A stretch of 6,666 bases of DNA from contig CALHPT010000149.1 of assembly GCA_938036405.1 (NCBI GenBank), positions 1 to 6,666 of the forward strand, given 5' to 3'. Below the pieces are notes generated by a model that was given only the letters and a program-made list of their open reading frames with translations, was not told the DNA's origin and ran no database searches. Shown here piece by piece: positions 1 through 5,394 of this stretch; the stretch's first letter is position 1; the number at the start of each line of letters is the position of its first letter. The position numbers and the translations under genes are program-made. This DNA comes from an uncultured Tannerella sp. Lineage in GTDB: Bacteria > Bacteroidota > Bacteroidia > Bacteroidales > Tannerellaceae.

Positions 1-34
1 TACCCTGACGCCCCCGCCCAAGGACGGCCGATAA
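1..34 (+). CDS. C-terminal end of an unidentified protein (partial)
   Basis: The window opens inside what is probably the 3' end of a + strand gene. In frame 2 the last codons read TLTPPPKDGR and end at TAA (32-34); nearly every third base is G or C, like the well-expressed genes further right. Frame 1 is also open, ending at TGA 46-48 (tail GRPIIMDH), so the frame is not certain. The strong + strand terminator at 51-83 supports a + strand gene ending here. Too little is present to name a family. Confidence 0.35.
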   Translation, partial: TLTPPPKDGR

Positions 35-50
35 TCATGGATCATTGAAA

Positions 51-83
51 GGGGCAGCCCGGAGTGGCTGCCCCTTCTTTTGT
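51..83 (+). terminator. rho-independent terminator of the left-edge gene
   Basis: A perfect 9-bp GC-rich stem, GGGGCAGCC (51-59) with GGCTGCCCC (66-74), encloses a 6-nt loop and is followed directly by the T-rich tract TTCTTTTGT. This is a textbook intrinsic terminator on the + strand. It separates the left-edge gene from the lipoprotein gene, which therefore probably has its own promoter. Confidence 0.9.
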
Positions 84-139
84 ACGTGTCATTTATCGAT
101 TGGCCAGACCGCTCCGGAAACAGTTTGAGGTTTAATATC

Positions 140-173
140 TTTTTTAACTCCGGCGAAAATCACGCTATCTTTG
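140..173 (+). promoter_or_regulatory. candidate Bacteroidota-type promoter of the thioredoxin lipoprotein gene
   Basis: TATCTTTG at 166-173 matches all fixed positions of the Bacteroidetes primary-sigma -7 element TAnnTTTG. A run of six T at 140-145 lies about 20 bp upstream, where the -33 TTTG element is expected, although the G is missing. Transcription would start near 180 and give a short leader before the ATG at 193. The -7 match is seen directly; its use as a promoter is inferred. Confidence 0.5.
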
Positions 174-192
174 TGGCAAATTTTCACGTAAG

Positions 193-1296
193 ATGCCGTT
201 AAAGAAGTTGTATATCCTCTGTTGTGTGGCCTGGTTGCTGTGTGCATGTGGCGAGAAAGCAACCTACCGAGTGGAGTTGAAGCTCTCCAATCTGGAGGCT
301 CAAAAGCTCTATGCTGTGTTTGAATCGGATGATCAAAAGCAGGTCGACACGGTCGCTTACCAACCCGACAAGCCTGTGCAAATCACACGCAACGAGGGCC
401 AGTTCGACCAGCTTACGGTCTATTTCGAGAATCATAAAGAGGGCATTACCATCTATTTAGAGCCGGGGCGAAAGATCACCGTCACCGGCGATGCCCGCTA
501 TCCGCTTACCCTGCAAGTGAAGGGTACACGCACCAACGACTTGCTCTCCGACTTCCGTAAGCAGGCCGCCACACTGCTCAAGGAGAAGACCGAGCTATCT
601 GGTGCCGCCCTCCCCGAAGTGGACGCCGAGGAGCGCCGGAAGGAATACCTTCCGCGACTGGCCAACATCGATCACGAGCTGGCGCTGATGGTCGAAAGCT
701 TCATCCATAAACACCCTAAAGACGAGGCTTCCGCCATCCTCATCCGCGATTATATCCTCGACCCAGAAGATCCTACGCGTGCCGAAAAGATGATCGGGAC
801 GCTCAGCCCCAAGCTCGACGACACGCGCACTGTGCGCAACCTTCGGGCTTACTGCGAGCGCGCCATGCGCACAATGATCGGGGCGAAGGCGCCGGATTTT
901 GCGCTGCGTAACATCTACGGCGAGACGCTGACCCTCGACTCTTTCGCGGGCCACAACTTGGTGTTGGCTTTCACGGCCTCTTGGTGCGACCTCTGCAAGA
1001 CGGAGAAGTTGCTCTTAGATAAGATCCAGGCAGACTTCCCGCGCCAAGACGTCGACGTGGCTCTCATCAGTCTCGACGAGGATCCGCGAGATGTGCGCGA
1101 ACAGATGCTAACCGACCCCATGCGCTGGAACGTCTTCACCGACTCCGCCGGTCAGTCCATCCGCGTACTGGAGGCGTACAATGTCAATTCCTTGCCCCGC
1201 TGCTTCCTGATCGACCGACGCGGGATGATTGTCCTTAAGACGGACAATGGCATTGAGCTGCGTCGGACGTTGGAGGCGCTACTGAAGAAGAAATAA
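193..1296 (+). CDS. TlpA/ResA-like thioredoxin-fold lipoprotein with DUF4369-type N-terminal region
   Basis: A 367-residue predicted lipoprotein thiol-disulfide oxidoreductase. Residues 1-18 are a lipoprotein signal (KK, hydrophobic core, lipobox LCAC) with lipidation expected at Cys19. Residues ~23-125 are beta-rich and resemble the DUF4369 region often found before thioredoxin domains in Bacteroidota. Residues ~126-228 are a charged helical linker. Residues ~230-367 are a thioredoxin/AhpC-TSA fold: GAKAPDFAL entry strand, active site WCDLCK (C265, C268), and SLPRCFLID with the expected cis-proline at P335. The usual WCxPC motif has Leu in place of Pro at 267, which in this superfamily tends to alter redox potential. 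Such proteins act in the periplasm, probably anchored to a membrane, in disulfide reduction, cytochrome maturation or peroxide handling; the exact substrate cannot be read here. The ATG at 193 gives the complete signal peptide. The gene stands alone between a terminator and a convergent operon. Confidence 0.85.
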   Translation: MPLKKLYILCCVAWLLCACGEKATYRVELKLSNLEAQKLYAVFESDDQKQVDTVAYQPDKPVQITRNEGQFDQLTVYFENHKEGITIYLEPGRKITVTGDARYPLTLQVKGTRTNDLLSDFRKQAATLLKEKTELSGAALPEVDAEERRKEYLPRLANIDHELALMVESFIHKHPKDEASAILIRDYILDPEDPTRAEKMIGTLSPKLDDTRTVRNLRAYCERAMRTMIGAKAPDFALRNIYGETLTLDSFAGHNLVLAFTASWCDLCKTEKLLLDKIQADFPRQDVDVALISLDEDPRDVREQMLTDPMRWNVFTDSAGQSIRVLEAYNVNSLPRCFLIDRRGMIVLKTDNGIELRRTLEALLKKK

Positions 1297-1370
1297 GCCA
1301 ATACCCAATATGACCCCAAAGCGCAACTCTTCATATTAACCCAGCAGAGAAACACGTTGGGTTACGATGT

Positions 1371-1387
1371 CTGGAGAGATTCTCCAG
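1371..1387. other. perfect 7-bp hairpin without a T-tract
   Basis: CTGGAGA and TCTCCAG pair perfectly across a 3-nt loop, 75 bp after the lipoprotein stop codon. No U-tract follows on either strand, so it is not a standard intrinsic terminator. It could stabilise the 3' end of the lipoprotein mRNA, or it may be a chance palindrome. Confidence 0.4.
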
Positions 1388-1421
1388 CATCCTGCAAAAA
1401 GCCCCCGCCTTGCTGCTATTT

Positions 1422-1455
1422 CTCAAGAAGGAGCGGCCGAATTAATAGGCCACTC
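1422..1455 (-). terminator. candidate terminator of the groES-groEL operon
   Basis: Read on the - strand, GAGTGGCC and GGCCGCTC form an 8-bp stem (one U-G wobble in RNA; + strand 1431-1438 with 1448-1455) around a 9-nt AT-rich loop, followed by CTTCTTG. The tail is only modestly U-rich, and the hairpin lies about 135 bp beyond the groEL stop. It is plausible but not strong, and is the best terminator-like structure for groESL in this gap. Confidence 0.4.
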
Positions 1456-1508
1456 TCCTCCTATAGAGAGGAGCAAAACAGAGCTGCCCGCAGTGCCTTC
1501 CGGCTCCG

Positions 1509-1554
1509 CGAGCAGCTTACCTAACCAAATCCGAGCAGCTTACCTAACCAAATC
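1509..1554. repeat. perfect 23-bp tandem duplication
   Basis: Positions 1509-1531 and 1532-1554 are identical head-to-tail copies, beginning CGAGCAGCTT and ending ACCAAATC. They lie 37 bp beyond the groEL stop codon and so probably within the groEL 3' untranslated region. Perfect identity points to a recent duplication, or to a fragment of a larger repeat family with 23-bp units. No open gene crosses it convincingly. Confidence 0.9.
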
Positions 1555-1590
1555 TATATTATGAAAACGTAGGTGTCAGGGGGGATGTGA

Positions 1591-3231
1591 TTACATCATG
1601 CCGCCCATGCCGCCACCCATACCCGGATTCATCGGGGGCATCGGGGGAAGGTCTTCTTTCTTCTCAGCTACGACACACTCTGTGGTCAGGAACATGCCAG
1701 CGATAGAAGCGGCATTCTCCAGTGCGATGCGGGTCACCTTAGCCGGATCCACGACACCAGCCTGATTGAGGTCTTCGTAGACGTCCGTGCGGGCGTTGTA
1801 ACCGAAGGCACCTTTGCCCTCCTTCACGCGCTGAACGATTACGGCGCCCTCTTTGCCAGCGTTGTTGACGATCTGACGGAGCGGCTCTTCGATGGCGCGC
1901 TTGATGATCTCGATACCCGTCGTCTCGTCTTCGTTCTCGCCCTTGAGGCCTTCCAGTGCGGAGATGGCACGGAGGTAAGCTACGCCGCCACCAGGCACGG
2001 TGCCCTCTTCAACGGCTGCGCGAGTGGCGTGCAGGGCATCGTCCACGCGATCCTTCTTCTCCTTCATCTCTACCTCCGAAGCGGCACCCACGTAGAGCAC
2101 TGCTACGCCGCCGGCCAACTTAGCCAGACGCTCTTGCAGCTTCTCCTTGTCGTAGTCCGATGTGGTAGTTTCGATCTGCGCCTTGATCTGGTTGACGCGT
2201 GCTTCGATGGCCTTCTTGTCACCGTGACCCTTGACGATGGTGGTGTTGTCCTTGTCGACAGTCACCTTCTCGGCCGTGCCCAGCATATCCATCTTGGCGT
2301 CCTCGAGCTTCATGCCCTTCTCTTCGGTGATCACGGTACCGCCGGTCAGTACGGCGATGTCTTCCAGCATAGCCTTGCGACGGTCGCCGAAGCCCGGAGC
2401 CTTCACGGCGCACACCTTGAGGCCGCCACGCAGACGGTTCACAACGAGGGTAGCGAGTGCTTCGCTGTCGATGTCCTCAGCAATGATCAGCAGGGCGCGG
2501 CCTGACTGTACGACTTGCTCGAGGATGGGCAGGAGGTCCTTCAGGACGGAGATCTTTTTGTCGTAGATGAGGATGTAGGGATTCTCGTACTGCGTCTCCA
2601 TCTTCTCCGTGTTGGTCACGAAGTAGGCAGAGATGTAGCCGCGGTCGAACTGCATACCCTCGACGATCTCGACGGTCGTATCTGTGCCCTTGGCTTCTTC
2701 TACGGTGATGACGCCTTCTTTCTTCACCTTCTGCATGGCTTCGGCGATCAGCTTGCCGATGCTCTCGTCGCCGTTGGCGGAGATCTTAGCCACGTGCTCG
2801 ATGCGCTCCATGTTCGAGCCCACCTCTTCAGCCTGCGAAGCGATGCTCTCTACGACCTTAGATACGGCCTTGTCGATACCGCGCTTCAGGTCCATCGGGT
2901 TTGCACCGGCGGTGACGTTCTTCAGACCGACGCCGATGATGGCCTGTGCCAGCACGGTTGCTGTGGTCGTACCGTCGCCAGCCTTGTCGTTCGTCTTGGA
3001 GGCTACCTCCTTAACCAGCTGTGCGCCCATGTTCTCATACGGGCAGGCCAGCTCGATTTCCTTGGCTACCGTCACACCGTCCTTGGTGATTTGCGGTGCA
3101 CCGAACTTCTTTTCGATGATCACGTTGCGACCCTTCGGGCCCAGCGTCACTTTCACTGCGTTTGCCAGTTCGTCCACGCCCTTCTTCAGCGAGTCGCGGG
3201 CGTCCATATCGAATTTTATCTCTTTTGCCAT
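1591..3231 (-). CDS. groEL: 60-kDa chaperonin GroEL
   Basis: The complete 546-residue GroEL subunit. With GroES it forms the ATP-driven double-ring cytoplasmic folding chamber. Visible landmarks are the N-terminal equatorial nucleotide site TLGPKGRNV (29-37) and DGTTT (86-90), an apical domain at roughly 190-375, the hinge/ATPase segment RVDDALHATRAAVEEG (395-410, with the catalytic Asp expected at 397 or 398), and the C-terminal equatorial segment GYNA...ALENAASIAGMFLTTE (477-518). The tail is the usual flexible Gly-Met-rich type, PGMGGGMGGMM. Length and motifs are normal with no frameshift or missing key residue. The ATG start gives the canonical MAKEIKF. It follows groES by 42 bp on the same strand, so the two are surely one operon, with transcription entering from the gap beyond 3543. 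The - strand hairpin at 1422-1455 may end the transcript. Confidence 0.99.
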   Translation of the reverse strand: MAKEIKFDMDARDSLKKGVDELANAVKVTLGPKGRNVIIEKKFGAPQITKDGVTVAKEIELACPYENMGAQLVKEVASKTNDKAGDGTTTATVLAQAIIGVGLKNVTAGANPMDLKRGIDKAVSKVVESIASQAEEVGSNMERIEHVAKISANGDESIGKLIAEAMQKVKKEGVITVEEAKGTDTTVEIVEGMQFDRGYISAYFVTNTEKMETQYENPYILIYDKKISVLKDLLPILEQVVQSGRALLIIAEDIDSEALATLVVNRLRGGLKVCAVKAPGFGDRRKAMLEDIAVLTGGTVITEEKGMKLEDAKMDMLGTAEKVTVDKDNTTIVKGHGDKKAIEARVNQIKAQIETTTSDYDKEKLQERLAKLAGGVAVLYVGAASEVEMKEKKDRVDDALHATRAAVEEGTVPGGGVAYLRAISALEGLKGENEDETTGIEIIKRAIEEPLRQIVNNAGKEGAVIVQRVKEGKGAFGYNARTDVYEDLNQAGVVDPAKVTRIALENAASIAGMFLTTECVVAEKKEDLPPMPPMNPGMGGGMGGMM

Positions 3232-3273
3232 GATCTATTTTATGTCTTACTGATTGTTACTTGTGGATGTGGA

Positions 3274-3543
3274 TTAGATGATTGCTAAGACGTCGGACTG
3301 ACGCATGATGAGGTACTTCTCGCCTTCGAGTTCGATCTCCGTGCCGGCGTATTTGCCGTAGAGCACGCGGTCGCCCGGTTTGAGCACCATCTCTTCGTCC
3401 TTCGTGCCCTTACCTGCGGCGATGATTTCGCCCTTGAGGGGTTTCTCCTTGGCCGAGTCGGGGATGATGATACCGCTCGCCGTTTTCTCTTCAGCTTCTG
3501 CCGGCTTAACCAGCACTCTGTCTGCTAATGGCTTTACATTCAT
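3274..3543 (-). CDS. groES: 10-kDa co-chaperonin GroES
   Basis: An 89-residue co-chaperonin that caps the GroEL ring as a heptamer and closes the folding chamber. It begins MNVKPLADRVLVKP, the family signature for the first beta strand. The mobile loop that contacts GroEL is EEKTASGIIIPDSAKEKP (about residues 18-35) with the hydrophobic GIII patch. The rest, GDRVLYGKYAGTEIEL and EYLIMRQSDVLAII-like closing strands, matches the family. Length is typical. It is the first gene of the operon, 42 bp upstream of groEL. Its promoter must lie in the 3544-4260 gap, but I found no clear TTTG/TAnnTTTG pair on the - strand. A 9-bp inverted repeat 45 bp upstream of the start could control it. Confidence 0.99.
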   Translation of the reverse strand: MNVKPLADRVLVKPAEAEEKTASGIIIPDSAKEKPLKGEIIAAGKGTKDEEMVLKPGDRVLYGKYAGTEIELEGEKYLIMRQSDVLAII

Positions 3544-3778
3544 GATTGTTCCTGTATTTATTACTGATTATGATGTTCTATTCGTCTGTGTCGCCCGTCT
3601 CACTTCGGGGCGACACGGCCCCTTTCTTACGAATACCATGCCAAACTTTTCCGTGCCTTGTGTCGCGGATGTCTGCGGCAGGCGCTTGTGTCATATTGCA
3701 GTCGTTAGCACCGTTGGATATCGGACAATGTGACAGTCTGCCGGCGGCAATGTGTCAGCAAATGCCTCGCACGACTCA
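3544..3778. other. upstream region of groESL
   Basis: This is the groES-proximal part of the 717-bp divergent gap. Apart from the inverted repeat at 3588-3616 it holds a short imperfect direct repeat, CAATGTGACAG (3726-3736) and CAATGTGTCAG (3748-3758). The segment at 3737-3750 (TCTGCCGGCGGCAA) falls in register with the 42-bp array to its right and may be a badly decayed extra unit. Open frames here are only short and lack recognisable content. The groESL promoter should be within this stretch but cannot be pinned by eye. Confidence 0.5.
3588..3616 (-). promoter_or_regulatory. 9-bp perfect inverted repeat upstream of groES (candidate operator or leader hairpin)
   Basis: GTGTCGCCC (3588-3596) and GGGCGACAC (3608-3616) are perfect inverted repeats around an 11-nt spacer. 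They lie 45-73 bp upstream of the groES start. The arm length and placement recall CIRCE, the HrcA operator of many groE operons (TTAGCACTC, 9-nt spacer, GAGTGCTAA), but the sequence is different and the spacer is 2 nt longer. It could be the operator of another repressor or a stable GC-rich hairpin in the groESL leader. No T-tract follows, so it is not a terminator. Confidence 0.5.
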
Positions 3779-4218
3779 TTTCCTATTGACAGTGGTTTCT
3801 GAAATGTGTTTTTCAGGCCTCTGCTGACGATCAATGGTCTGAAAAACGCGTTTAGAGGTCTTTTGTCTATGGACAATGGTATGAAATATATGTATGAACG
3901 GCTTTTGTCTATAGACAAAAACAGGAATAACATGAAAAATCGATTGGTGTCTATAGACAAGACTTGGATAATCATGTTTTCAGAGGGTTTGTCTATAGAC
4001 AATGGGGTTGAATCATATATATGAGGTTTTTGTCTATAGACAATGAGCGGAAAAACATGTATAAGCTCGATTTGTCTACAGACAAAACCGCAGAAAAGAG
4101 TAATCAGCAAGATTTGTCTGCAGACAAAACCTTGAAAAATGCCGACGTGTAGCGTCCGACGACTGTCCATGGGCCGAGATGCCGGGCTTTTATCCCGCCG
4201 ACTGTTGTCAATGGAGAA
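3779..4218. repeat. array of about eleven 42-bp units, each with a 14-bp palindromic core
   Basis: Consensus core TTGTCTATAGACAA. Cores start at 3779, 3821, 3863, 3905, 3947, 3989, 4030, 4072, 4114, 4163 and 4205; spacing is 42 bp except 41 (3989 to 4030) and 49 (4114 to 4163). Copies at 3905, 3989 and 4030 are exact; 3947 differs only in its first base; 4072 and 4114 keep both 6-bp arms with centre AC and GC; 3863 has one mismatch. Units at 3779 (10/14) and 4205 (11/14) are degraded, and those at 3821 and 4163 are recognisable mainly by register and flank. The 28-bp spacers differ but share a loose pattern, often TGG after the core and GAAAAACATG about 7 bp later. So the array is a diverged tandem repeat whose palindrome is held most strictly. 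Forty-two bp is four B-DNA turns. It fills the gap between divergent groES and fbp. Likely a protein-binding array; the binder is unknown. Confidence 0.93.
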
Positions 4219-4235
4219 AAAAAGGCGCTTCTTTG
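4205..4235 (+). promoter_or_regulatory. weak candidate fbp promoter overlapping the last array unit
   Basis: TTGTC at 4205-4209, part of the last degraded 42-bp unit, could serve as a -33 element, and CTTCTTTG at 4228-4235 keeps the TTTG half of the -7 consensus but lacks the TA. Spacing is about 19-20 bp and the leader to the fbp ATG would be about 20 nt. Geometry is right but the match is poor, so this is a guess from position. Confidence 0.25.
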
Positions 4236-4260
4236 CCCTGCAATCAAAAAAATACCGAAA

Positions 4261-5271
4261 ATGAAAGAGCAAAGTTTACCGACCTTAGGCGAGTTCATCA
4301 TCGATAAGCAGATGGATTTCAAATATTCATCTGGTGAATTCTCACGCCTGATCAGCTGTATCCAGATCGCCTCCAAGATGGTGAACCGCTACATCAACAA
4401 AGCGGGCATCACCAACGTGCTGGGCGATGCGGGCAACCGTAATGTGCAGGGCGAGGAACAGCAGAAGCTGGACGTCATCGCCAACGAGATCTTCATCAAC
4501 GCCCTCTCGCAGCGCGAGGTGGTCTGCGGTGTAGCCTCCGAGGAGAACGACGACTACATTGAGATTCGGAGTGGCGCCAACGCCGAACTGAGCAAGTATG
4601 TCGTGCTGATCGATCCGCTGGACGGGTCGTCAAACATCGACGTGAACGTGTCCGTGGGGACGATCTTCTCCATCTATCGCCGCGTCACCCCCGCCGGTAC
4701 CCCCGTGCAGCTGGAGGACTTCCTGCAGAAGGGTACGCAGCAAGTGGCCGCCGGATACATCATCTACGGCTCCTCCACCATGCTGGTCTACACCACCGGT
4801 AATGGCGTCAACGGCTTCACCCTCGACCCCTCGCTGGGCAGCTACTACCTCTCCAACCCCAACATGCGCTTCCCCGAAGACGGCAAGATCTACTCCATCA
4901 ACGAGGGCAACTACATCAAGTTCCCCCAGGGCGTGAAGGACTACATCAAGTATTGCCAACGAGAAGAGGAGAACCGCCCCTACACCTCGCGCTACATCGG
5001 TTCGCTGGTGGCCGACTTCCATCGTAACATGATCAAGGGTGGCATCTACATCTATCCCTCCACCTCGCAGTCGCCGCGCGGCAAACTCCGTCTGCTCTAC
5101 GAGTGCAACCCGATCTCTTTCCTCACCGAGCAGGCCGGTGGCAAAGCCTCCGACGGATTCAACCGCATTCTGGATCTTCAGCCCACCGAGCTGCATCAGC
5201 GCACACCCTTTTTCTGCGGCAGCCGGAAGATGGTCGAGAAGGTGGAAGAGTTCATGCGTAACGCCAAGTGA
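4261..5271 (+). CDS. fbp: class I fructose-1,6-bisphosphatase
   Basis: A 336-residue cytoplasmic enzyme that hydrolyses fructose 1,6-bisphosphate to fructose 6-phosphate and phosphate, the committed step of gluconeogenesis, using Mg2+ or a similar metal. Family signatures run in order: LPTLGEFIIDKQ near the N-terminus, SEEND (93-97) with metal-binding acidic residues, VLIDPLDGSSNIDVNVSVGT (115-134) with metal ligands Asp118 and Asp121, YIGSLVADFHRNMIKGGIYI (245-264) lining the substrate site, and GKLRLLYECNP (274-284), which holds the substrate-phosphate Lys275 and metal-binding Glu281. Length is normal for class I. The first ATG is right because the family's N-terminal TLGEF motif follows directly. 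The opening codons are more AT-rich than the rest. It is transcribed away from groES, starts 43 bp after the repeat array, and has its own terminator, so it is probably monocistronic. Confidence 0.97.
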   Translation: MKEQSLPTLGEFIIDKQMDFKYSSGEFSRLISCIQIASKMVNRYINKAGITNVLGDAGNRNVQGEEQQKLDVIANEIFINALSQREVVCGVASEENDDYIEIRSGANAELSKYVVLIDPLDGSSNIDVNVSVGTIFSIYRRVTPAGTPVQLEDFLQKGTQQVAAGYIIYGSSTMLVYTTGNGVNGFTLDPSLGSYYLSNPNMRFPEDGKIYSINEGNYIKFPQGVKDYIKYCQREEENRPYTSRYIGSLVADFHRNMIKGGIYIYPSTSQSPRGKLRLLYECNPISFLTEQAGGKASDGFNRILDLQPTELHQRTPFFCGSRKMVEKVEEFMRNAK

Positions 5272-5295
5272 TCAGCGCTTCAACCATTAAACAGA

Positions 5296-5347
5296 AAGAG
5301 CTACGAGCCCCGCGAGTCAGCAAAGCCCGTAGCTCTTCTATTTATTT
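5296..5347 (+). terminator. rho-independent terminator of fbp
   Basis: AAGAGCTACG (5296-5305) pairs perfectly with CGTAGCTCTT (5328-5337), giving a 10-bp stem around a 22-nt loop, followed by CTATTTATTT. It lies 24 bp after the fbp stop. The long loop is unusual but the stem is unambiguous. It separates fbp from the regulator gene downstream. Confidence 0.8.
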
Positions 5348-5394
5348 ATGTAGGAAGCTCCCCCTCCGTGTAATTTGACAATGTGTAATTGATC

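Larger units (their letters stand above)
1297..1590. other. convergent intergenic region with several hairpins and a tandem repeat
   Basis: This 294-bp gap lies between the 3' ends of the lipoprotein gene and groEL. It holds AATATGA/TCATATT (1307-1313/1331-1337), TAACCCA/TGGGTTA (1337-1343/1358-1364), a tight 7-bp hairpin CTGGAGA-gat-TCTCCAG (1371-1387), a candidate - strand terminator (1422-1455), CTCCTC/GAGGAG (1455-1460/1468-1473), and two copies of a 23-bp repeat (1509-1554). A 65-codon open frame at 1367-1564 has low-complexity, unconvincing content and crosses these hairpins and repeats, so I do not call it a gene. No classical T-tailed terminator for the + strand gene is visible. Confidence 0.6.

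Noticed and set aside
1367..1564. 65-codon + strand frame after the lipoprotein gene
   Set aside because: It runs through hairpins and the 23-bp duplication and reads as low-complexity sequence (its end merely repeats the tandem unit), so it is probably non-coding.
2029..3288. Long + strand open frames opposite groEL
   Set aside because: They are antisense shadows of the GC-rich, strongly biased groEL codons and contain no recognisable domains.
3588..3616. CIRCE/HrcA operator
   Set aside because: Arm length and location fit but the sequence does not match TTAGCACTC/GAGTGCTAA and the spacer is 11 and not 9 nt, so I report only an inverted repeat.
3806..4024. 72-codon + strand gene across the repeats
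   Set aside because: It covers only part of the array, starts and stops at arbitrary points, and its LSID content is explained by the palindrome.
3779..4218. CRISPR array
   Set aside because: The conserved part is only a 14-bp palindrome with mismatched copies, the spacers are related to one another in register, and there is no leader or cas gene nearby. A CRISPR has longer, near-identical repeats and unrelated spacers.
3779..4218. Replication origin or plasmid iterons
   Set aside because: No DnaA boxes (TTATCCACA type), replication initiator or partition gene is present, and the flanks are ordinary chromosomal housekeeping genes.
3691..4272. 193-codon - strand gene for a 14-residue repeat protein
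   Set aside because: The repeat peptide arises from a self-complementary DNA core and appears on both strands; its frame changes within the array, and there is no signal peptide, domain or normal codon use.
4630..5196. 188-codon - strand frame opposite fbp
   Set aside because: It is the antisense of fbp, Val/Gly/Asp-rich as expected from reversed GC3 codons, with no domain.
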